Shown here in pieces: positions 55,766 through 64,000 of a stretch of DNA of 64,000 bases; the first letter of the stretch is position 1; the number at the start of each line of letters is the position of its first letter. Source of the DNA: Aspidapion aeneum (lineage: Eukaryota > Arthropoda > Insecta > Coleoptera > Brentidae); the NCBI GenBank assembly GCA_963576565.1, contig OY755038.1, forward strand, positions 180,209,452-180,273,451, written 5' to 3'. The position numbers were made by a program, and so were the translations under genes. A model generated the notes under the pieces. That model was given only the letters and a program-made list of their open reading frames with translations. It was not told the origin of the DNA and made no database searches.

Positions 55766-57803
55766 TATATGAAAAAGTGTATAAGACCGGTGAGGGTCAC
55801 AAACCCAAAAGAGCCTTGGCTCACAATTAAAATAAAAAACTAATGTCTGACAGGGACAAAGCTCTAAAAAAATACAGACTAACAAAGTCTCAAAATGATT
55901 GCAATGTGTATAAACAGTTAAGGAACCTAAAACTTAATGAAATACGGATAGAAAAATCTAAGCATATATATGAAATCGTTAGGGATGGCAACATGAGGAA
56001 CACATGGAAAGCCATAAACAATCTTAATTCTCTTAAAAGCAGTATAAACCTTTACCTCAAAAGCTATCTGATGTGGATAAAATAAATCAATATTTTTGTT
56101 CAGTATTTAGCAAAAGCTCATGTAATGATATGATAGCGCATTACAATTCTTTGCAACCAAAGGGAAGTTTTAGTTTTAAGTTCCAAGCTGTTGGAAAACT
56201 CTTTGGTTCAACCTTAACCAAAGAAAAATGACCTGGAGGAGTTTAGCGACCTTAGGCCAATAAGTCTACTTCCGGTGACGTCCAAGATACTAGAGATAAT
56301 TTTATATACGCAACTTTATGACTTTTCTATTGCTTATATTTTAATCTCTGAAAAACAGTCGGGTTTTCGGAAAGGCTACTCAACAAGTACGGTCCTGTGT
56401 GATATCTTGGACGGCATCGTTCAGGATTGTGATCAAGAGAAAACATCCCTGCTTGTGTTGCTGGACTTCTCCAAGGCATTTGACACAATTTGTCATGATT
56501 TGCTGGATGCCAAACTTAAGTACTTTGGATTCACAACAACAACCTTAAATATGTCAAGAACCTATTTGACAGGGCGTACTCAAAAAATTGTATTTTATGG
56601 AAAAACTTCTAAACCGCTACCAGTCTCGTCAGGCGTACCGCAAGGATCAATTTCGGGACCTTGGTTATTTATTTTATATTTTAGCGATATATTAGAATCT
56701 GTTGAAAACTGCACAACACGGGCCTACGCAGATGATACAAATCTTAAATTTAGTTTTTTTTCCACAAGAGTACCAAACTGCAGAATATCTCGTGAATAAT
56801 TATCTACAAAACCTCTACACAAACGCCGATAAACATAATTTAAAACTTAACCCTAAAGAGAGTCAACTTATATTTTTTGGAAGAAACGCAGAACAAATTC
56901 AAGCGACCATGCAATTAAAAATTAATGAGGTACCTCTAAAATCTAAATCATCGGTCAAATGCTTAGGCCTCCATATTGACAAAAAACTACGGTTTACTCA
57001 TCATGTCAAATCCATCTCCAAGAAAGCCTTCTTCAATTTAAAAATGCTTTATGGAAGCAAAGATATATTTTCTAAAAATCTTCAGCGCATATTAACGGAG
57101 TCCCTTGTATTATCAGTTTAATTATTGCAATTTTGTATATTATCCCTTTTTAACAGAATCCAATAAATCAATATTACAAAAAATTCAAAATTCTTGTGTG
57201 AGATTTACCTGTTCCTTAAGAAAATATGATCATTTGACTTTAGTTATAGGGAAATGAAACATTAAAAATACCTAATCGCGTTCAATTGCAGTTTGCCACA
57301 TTTGTACATAAAATTATGAAAACCCCCACTCCTGGCTACTTGTCTTCTAAGCTTATAGTCAGATCTGCAATAAACAGTAGAAATACAAGATCGGTAAATC
57401 TATTAAATGTACCGAAACACAAAAGGGATTTTCTTATCAAGCCTGTCATACATTTAACAAACTTAGCAATGATTTAAAAAACATGAAAAATTATAATACA
57501 TTTAAGATACACTATAAAAAATAATATGGCTAAAATATTTATTTTATCTTGGTTTATTATTTGGTCATTATAGTTTACTATTTTTCTAATTCTTACGTAT
57601 TATTAGTTTTTAGAAATTATTTTTTTTGTTATTATTTTTCAGATTTTTAGTATTAGTAAGTATCTAAATTCTTCTATTATAAGCTGACTTATACAGGTAG
57701 TTTAGCTCTACTTTCTAAGGTTAGGTGTAAGAATAGTCTGTAACTAAACCTCGCCTTATTTTGTAATAAAAGTCGATTAAATAAATAAATAAATAAATAA
57801 ATA
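55766..57803 (+). pseudogene. Jockey-like LINE inserted in the DIRS element
   Basis: 5'-truncated, on the plus strand, with frameshifts. The linker before RT reads NPKEPWLTIKIK, then, after a 1-nt shift, SDRDKALKKYRLTKSQ. The RT shows ISLLPVTSKILE, FRKGYSTSTVLCDILDGI, LLDFSKAFDTICHDLL, SGVPQGSISGP and the YADD box (RAYADDTNL). A second frame holds ADKHNLKLNPKESQL and KCLGLHIDKKLRF. The 3' end at about 57776-57803 is a TAAA repeat. The 5' boundary is uncertain by about 20 bp. The DIRS RNase H resumes directly afterwards. Confidence 0.85.
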
Positions 57804-58190
57804 AATTTGGAGATTTTGAAACTGATCTTTTAGCTGCCCAAGCTAATGCCAAATGCGAAAGATATATTTCATGGCATAGAGATCCTGATTCATTTGCAAT
57901 TGATGCATTTACTGTATGTTGGTCAAAACTCTACTTTTACGCTTTGCCCCCTTTTTCGATGATCCTAAAAACTTTAAATAAAGTATAAGCTGAAAAGGCA
58001 AAAGGGGTAATTGTAGTACCACAATGGCAAACACAGCCATGATGACCAGTCCTTTCTAAGTTACAAATTGGGAAGCCATTGGTTCTGGGAAGATGTTCAA
58101 AAATTTTACTTTCTCCTTTTAGGGAAACACCACTACCAAATGCTATCCTGGTGGCAGTATTATTATCCAGCAATCGTTAGAGAAAAAAAA
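57804..58190 (+). pseudogene. DIRS-like RNase H C-terminal part
   Basis: Motifs typical of the DIRS region after RNase H are FGDFETDLLAAQANAKCERY, ISWHRDPDSFAIDAFTV, KLYFYAFAPFSMILK and EKAKGVIVVPQWQTQP. There are stops and frame changes after 57985. Confidence 0.75.
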
Positions 58191-58299
58191 AGTACTGCCA
58201 GATATTTGGGATGTTTTCCTTAACTCTATATCAACTTCGATCTTGAAGTAATACAATACTACTTTTTAAAAATGGTAGGACTACTGCCAGGAACATGGA

Positions 58300-59028
58300 A
58301 TCCCGATGTATACAGCCACACCAAACCAGGTGATTAATATTTTACAAGATCAGTACAACAAACATGGGTTTAAGTATGGAACATTTAACAGCTTACGTTC
58401 TGCATTAGCTTTAATACTACTAGGAGAGTTAGGCAATTACTTAAACATTCGAAGATTTACAAAGGGCATTTCTAAATTGAGACCTCAAACTAAAAAATTG
58501 ATTACATTAATAACACTTATAACTGCTAGCAGATTTCAGACCATCTCACTAATCAAGCTTCAAAACATAATTTTTAAAAATGATGGAGAAATTTTAATAT
58601 ATGTGAGTGATACAATTAAAACCTCAAAGAGTAATGCAAAGCAACCCTACTTACAGTTTTCAATGTTTCCGGAACAACCTGAACTTTGCTTGGTAAATAT
58701 ACTGGGTGAATATATTAACAGGTTACAAGATATTCGGAATGGAGAGGAGCACATTTTAAATCTCCTCATATAAGAAGGTCGAGTCAAACGCTCTCCAGAT
58801 GTGTAAAACAAACAATGACAAACAATGGCTAAAGCAGGGATAGACACAAATATATATTCTGTGAAACCTGTAGGTACATCCAAAGCAGTTAAGATTGGAA
58901 TATCCATAACACAGAATAAAAACATGGCAGGATGGAGTAAAAAATCGGAAAATTTTCGGGGAAAAACATTTGTTAAAATCTTTTTTGACCTAAGTTTGTT
59001 TCTAGTAACCTTAATGGTTTTTGTTTAA
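58300..59028 (+). pseudogene. DIRS-like tyrosine recombinase, decayed
   Basis: A frame at 58306-58773 (open to a TAA) carries a recombinase N-terminal helix bundle (FNSLRSALALILLGELGNYL, IRRFTKGISKL) and box A with the first catalytic arginine (TASRFQTISLIKLQ). A second frame, 58825-59028, carries AGIDTNIYSVKP, GISITQNKNMAGWSKKSENF. At the place of the H-x-x-R box there is only KPVGTSKA, with a few residues missing, and the terminal catalytic tyrosine is not recognisable. In DIRS elements this enzyme integrates the circular DNA copy in place of an integrase. This copy is inactive. Confidence 0.8.
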
Positions 59029-60446
59029 CATATCTTACGTATACTTTAGAAGTTTGTGCTTTAAGACAGTTGAGAAGTACAAATTTATGTTGTGATAAAT
59101 ATCTTAGATATTTTGTTTTTGATATCATTTTTATTAAAGCATGGTACAAAAAATGTTGATACCATCTTTAAACATCTACAAGTAATAAACCCAAAGTAAA
59201 CTAGAAGGATGAAGCTCTAAATACATTGAGTTCTATAACGCCCTGAAAGGGCGTTAGAGATGGAAAGACAAGGCATTTTTTATTGACCCTATCCAATTTG
59301 GTTCCTATGGGCGGGTATTTCTTTTACAAGAAAAACAGAGATAGACATTATTGAACATGTGAAACGGACAAAGATAGGGTGATTTTGCATGCTAATAATA
59401 CCCTAGATAATATATGGGTACTTTTATCTCTTTCACACTGACGGCATAAGTGCGACAGAAAAGCAGCTGGCTACCTTTAATCCACCTGCCGTATTTTGAG
59501 TGATTCTAAATCCTAGTCGGTTTATACAGGGAAAACTGATAGACAATGTTGTCTAAGTACGGAAATGAATTTTTTTGAATTTTGTGCGGGAATATTACAA
59601 AAAGAAATCTTAAAACGTTTAAAAACAAGTTTAGAAGTAACTATTTGAGTTCAAACATGGTCCAAAATTGTTTTTTGTGCAAAAGAAGAAAAAAAATCCA
59701 TAAAAAACAACATTTCATGGGTAAGTCGTCTTGACAGATAGTTTTTGCTAAAACACGAGAAAGTTCAGTAGCGTCACCTGCGACCGTGCGATTTTACTCT
59801 CACACATTTTGATTCAGAAAGTGTCACTTCCCCGCACTTTTTTTTTGCATTGCATGAAAATTAACAAAAAGTATTTGATTTTCTTAAAAATGATTTTTTT
59901 TTAAATGCTTACATACCGATTTTTATCCAGTTGTTTTTGTTTTTTCGAACCAAACTTTTGACATGTCACGGTCGAGTTTCATACATCTTGATGAATTGTT
60001 ACACACACTGATCTATGTTCTTATAAATTTCGATAAATTTAATGTTTTTTGCGGACTTTACAGTAATTTTAAGTTAAATTTTGGTATTTCATCGCGAAAG
60101 TATATATTTATTAATATATGACCACATCGACCGGTCTACAGGCCGGTATCATATGTGTATGATATAAAAGAAGAATAGAAACCAACAAAAAATTTGTGAC
60201 ACTTCGATTACCGATTTTCTTTGATTGCGATGGATTAGGGTGACCAGATTACGGTTTATTAGGGTGCCCAGAATGCGAAAAAAAAGATTTTGAAAAATAT
60301 CCCTAAAAAAATTTGAAGACCAAACACTCACGCGCCACTCAATGTTTATGGTCGCATACACTAATCCTAACTCGATTTCCGACGATTATGGACAATGGTT
60401 ACCCCCTGGACATAAACCTAACAACTTTTACTATATTTATAAATAT
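59029..60446. other. DIRS 3' flank and spacer
   Basis: No gene is recognised. A hairpin with 8-bp arms, TAACGCCC and GGGCGTTA around TGAAA, lies at 59236-59256 and could be part of the DIRS terminal structure. The rest is AT-rich. Confidence 0.4.
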
Positions 60447-62004
60447 GGGTTAGGTTGGGTTAGGTTAGATTGGGTTAGGTTGCGTTAGGTTGGGTTAGGT
60501 TGGGTTAAGTTGGGTTAGGTTGGGTTAGGTTGGGTTAGGTTGGGTTAGGTTGGGTTAGGTTGGGTTAGGTTGGGTTAGGTTGGGTTAGGTTGGGTTAGGT
60601 TGGGTTAGGTTGGGTTAGGTTGGGTTAGGTTGGGGTAGGTTGGGTTAGGTTGGGTTAGGTTGGGTTGGGTTGGGTTAGGTTGGGTTAGGTTGGGTTAGGT
60701 TGGGTTAGGTTGGGTTAGGTTGGGTTAGGTTGGGTTAGGTTGGGTTAGGTTGGGTAAGGTTGGGTTAGGTTGGGTTAGGTTGGGTTAGGTTGGGTTAGGT
60801 TGGGTTAGGTTGGGTTAGGTTGGGTTAGGTTGGGTTAGGTTGGGTTAGGTTGGGTTAGGTTGGGTTAGGTTGGGTTAGGTTGGGTTAGGTTGGGTTAGGT
60901 TGGGTTAGGTTGGGTTAGGTTGGGTTAGGTTGGGTTAGGTTGGGTTAGGTTGGGTTAGGTTGGGTTAGGTTGGGTTAGGTTGGGTTAGGTTGGGTTAGGT
61001 TGGGTTAGGTTGGGTTAGGTTGGGTTAGGTTGGGTTAGGTTGGGTTAGGTTGGGTTAGGTTGGGTTAGGTTGGGTTAGGTTGGGTTAGGTTGGGTTAGGT
61101 TGGGTTAGGTTGGGTTAGGTTGGGTTAGGTTGGGTTAGGTTGGGTTAGGTTGGGTTGGGTTAGGTTGGGTTAGGTTGGGTTAGGTTGGGTTAGGTTGGGT
61201 TAGGTTGGATTAGGTTGGGTTAGGTTGGGTTAGGTTGGGTTAGGTTGGGTTAGGTTGGGTTAGGTTGGGTTAGGTTGGGTTAGGTTGGGTTAGGTTGGGT
61301 TAGGTTGGGTTAGGTTGGGTTAGGTTGGGTTAGGTTGGGTTAGGTTGGGTCAGGTTGGGTTAGGTTGGGTTAGGTTGGGTTAGGTTGGGTTAGGTTGGGT
61401 TAGGTTGGGTTAGGTTGGGTTAGGTTGGGTTAGGTTGGGTTAGGTTGGGTTAGGTTGGGTTAGGTTGGGTTAGGTTGGGTTAGGTTGGGTTGGGTTAGGT
61501 TGGGTTAGGTTGGGTTAGGTTGGGTTGGGTTGGGTTAGGTTGGGTTAGGTTGGGTTAGGTTGGGTTAGGTTGGGTTAGGTTGGGTTAGGTTGGGTTAGGT
61601 TGCGTTAGGTTGGGCTAGGTTGGGCTAGGTTGGGTTAGGTTGGGTTAGGTTGGGTTAGGTTGGGTTAGGTTGGGTTAGGTTAGGTTAGGTTGGGTTAGGT
61701 TGGGTTAGGTTGGGTTAGGTTGGGTTAGGTTGGGTTAGGTTGGGTTAGGTTGGGTTAGGTTGGGTTAGGTTGGGTTAGGTTGGGTTAGGTTGGGTTAGGT
61801 TGGGTTAGGTTAAGTTAGGTTGCGTTAGGTTGGGTTAGGTTAGGTTGGGTTAGGTTAGGTTGGGTTAGGTTGCGTTAGGTTCGAGTTAAGTTGGGTTAGG
61901 TATGGTTAGGTTGGGTTAGGTTGGGCTAGGTTGGGTTAGGTTGGGTTAGGTTGGGTTAGGTTGGGTTAGGTTGGGTTAGGTTGGGTTAGGTTGGGTTAGG
62001 TTGG
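60447..62004 (+). repeat. 10-bp array TTAGG TTGGG, about 156 units
   Basis: An almost perfect array of GGTTGGGTTA on the plus strand with occasional pure TTGGG TTGGG or TTAGG TTAGG dimers and single-base variants concentrated near the two ends (60447-60520 and about 61810-61930). The motif is a dimer of the insect telomere pentamer TTAGG with TTGGG. It stops abruptly at 62004, where the TGTAAC start of a Gypsy LTR follows. Confidence 0.95.
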
Positions 62005-63551
62005 TGTAACGTGTCATTTTTACGTTTAAGGCAACGTTACATATTTGTTTATTTAGGTAAATAATCAAGGCTCTTTGACTCGTCTTTCTGTACACAAATT
62101 AAGGGTATTTTATAGAGCTAGGTTTGGAGGTTATATAGTGTCTAGGAAGTTACCTTAAAAGGAGGCATTCCATCGAATTACTGTGGACATTACGCACATC
62201 GCATTATCTGGACATCGTAATTGGAATTTAAGATCACAGTTCTTAAAAAATCACATAAAAACTTTCGATTGTTTTGTTTATCTGCACTTCGTAATTCTCT
62301 TTGACGTTTATGAAATTAAACAGCTGGGGAATGGCGGCGTTGCCGCATCACAAATGGTTTCGGTAACAGGAAGGAAACATTTAGATGAACATTTCATTCC
62401 CTTACGTTTATTCTCGAGGATATTGGGACAATCCGAACCTCATAGCTAATTGTGATAGCACGAAAACATATTTAGGTCCACGGTTTGACCAGTAACAACC
62501 GAGGCTCCGCCCACTTTGATATCTTTATTAATTTGATAGGGAAAGGATAAAATAAATACGAGTTATGCACTTTGTAAATGGGAGATAAACGAGGGATAAA
62601 AACCAAGACTAAAAGAATAAACGAAATCGTGTGAGTTAACATGTGAACACTCTTGTGCCGAGTTTAAGCAGTAGTTCAGTGTGTATTTTTAGGTTCAGGT
62701 TCAGAAACAACTTTATTAATGTAGAAATGTTTTACAAGAATGGCGTCAAACCATATGAATCTTAGAGAAAACATATATAAAGAGCAAAGGAAACTTTTGA
62801 CTAAAACTGTAACTAAAATACAATGAAATTCTACACTTAGTACAGCTTTACTCATATGGGAATTGGTTGAGTGTTCGAATATTCTTGGGTTTGATGCAAG
62901 CTCTGATCTCCAGTAATTGATTTTACAGTTGATGGTTTCAATGCTGAGCTTCTTACATGTTGTTGGCGGGGGTCCGGTAGGCAAATGTTCGGTCTATGTA
63001 TGGAGGGTGTTCTCGACGGAGTGCTTTGTCTCTTGCTAACGAATTTTGGCTGGGTCGACAACAGTTTCTGGGATCGCCTTTGTTTTTGGTTTTTGGCACT
63101 GCAGCGATTGCAGGAGTTATCCCAGAAACTGTAGAAATGAGTCCGTCGTGTTTAGGCGAATCCTGAAGTGACGCTCATACCCTTTTGAAGGGGATTTAAG
63201 TCGGCCTACGCCATTTGTACGGGAAAGAGCAGTGCCCTGTCAATTCCATCGACGGGACAGTTGGGCTGGACGCTGGTGTGAAGCCAGGTGTAGCCAGTTG
63301 TAACCCTGGGAAAGGGTTTTATGCTCGGGCAAGAATCAACAACCGTTTGACCACCATGTGCTGCCCTAGCATCATGTGCTAGGAGATCCTCAGGGTGGGC
63401 GTGAACAGGACAGGACCCGGTGCAGTGGTGAGGAGATGTCTGGACAACAGGACTCCAGGTTTACAAAATAAAATAAGTCTTTTTTTTTATTTACTCGTTC
63501 CATAAACCAGGACCAAGGTAGGAGCAAGTACACCCTTAGATATAATATTTG

Positions 63552-63604
<53 letters not shown>

Positions 63605-64000
63605 CCATATAATTTCAACATTTTTTGTAAATGCAAGATAAGGTATGACGTCATAACCCCAGTTTTGCGGCATAATTAAGCTAAGTTTAAATTGCTATTG
63701 CGTGCCATTCTGGCTCTGACTTGGTTTCCTTGTTACACTTATTTATTTTAAGCATGTTTCCAATATTAACTTCAACTTCAACCTTTATAATAAACAAGAT
63801 GAACTAAATCTTTGCGTTATTTGTACAACCCAATGACTGACTTTGCAGAGACAAAAAGAGAGATGAGGTTATATTTTTTTTTGCGGTTTCCTTACATTGT
63901 TTTACCTCATGGGGTAGATCTCGGACTGGGTTGCTGTCTGTCTCATTCTACCCAACGTAGAATGATGACAGCAGATATTTGGTCCAGATCTCCCCTATGA
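62005..64000 (+). mobile_element. Third LTR of the same Gypsy family (LTR3), runs off the window
   Basis: It starts TGTAACGTGTC and follows LTR1 to the last base (matching about 37260 of LTR1), with roughly 10 percent divergence by eye. Compared with LTR1/2 it lacks (a) about 338 bp between two CTCGACG direct repeats (LTR1 35580-35917), (b) intron A at 63235/63236, (c) intron B at 63314/63315 and (d) the antisense LINE. It has its own TA run at 63556-63597. Whether it is a solo LTR or the start of another full element cannot be seen. Confidence 0.9.
63556..63597. repeat. (TA)n microsatellite
   Basis: 21 TA units inside LTR3; LTR1/2 have AT-rich but non-repeat sequence at the corresponding place. 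Confidence 0.95.

Noticed and set aside
59236..59256. Rho-independent terminator-like hairpin
   Set aside because: The context is a eukaryotic retroelement flank and no T run follows; it may be part of a DIRS terminal structure, but I could not match it to the 5' side.

Overview
The window looks like nuclear DNA of an insect, possibly a beetle with a large, repeat-rich genome (inference). It is very AT-rich, has spliceosomal introns, carries many TIR/MITE-type DNA elements plus Gypsy, DIRS, Penelope and non-LTR retroelements, and holds arrays built from TTAGG-like pentamers. There are no prokaryotic operons. The only host gene I can support is a carboxylesterase on the minus strand. Two exons, 21761-21904 and 10478-10639, are both phase 0/0 with good splice sites and are separated by an 11.1 kb intron full of transposons. 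Its first exons and its catalytic-serine exon were not found here.

Layout. 1-4500: diverged copies of one repeat family in both orientations, one copy broken by a LINE 3' end with an 11-bp target-site duplication (TSD). About 5092-5984: a minisatellite whose G-rich strand (minus) reads TTCGG TTTGG. 6-17 kb: MITEs, LINE scraps, the esterase exon, and a 2.06 kb Harbinger-like element (TTA TSD) holding a hAT MITE. 17.3-21.5 kb: a 4.2 kb element with about 400-bp inverted ends and two exon-like blocks inside. 22-28 kb: hAT MITEs, fold-back elements and a cluster of palindromes. 28.3-29.65 kb: a Penelope-like element whose segments alternate strand. 32.9-59.0 kb: a decayed DIRS-like tyrosine-recombinase retrotransposon.

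Inside the DIRS reverse transcriptase sits a complete Gypsy element, 34519-55109 (20.6 kb), with a perfect 4-bp TSD (AGGC). Its parts in order are: a 3.3 kb LTR, a tRNA-Lys-like primer-binding site, an 8.3 kb leader with a 3.07 kb tandem duplication, Gag, a canonical -1 frameshift site (GGGAAAC plus stem-loop), protease-RT-RNase H-integrase with two in-frame stops, a poly-G polypurine tract, and a second LTR carrying a LINE fragment. A second LINE interrupts the DIRS further downstream. 60447-62004 is a (TTAGG TTGGG)n array, broken at 62005 by a third LTR of the same Gypsy family that runs off the window.

The most interesting signal is in these LTRs. LTR1 and LTR2 each contain two segments (202 and 148 bp) with GT...AG ends. 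Both segments are absent at the exact exon-exon junctions from the related third LTR, so the LTRs appear to contain introns, and one copy of the family is intronless.
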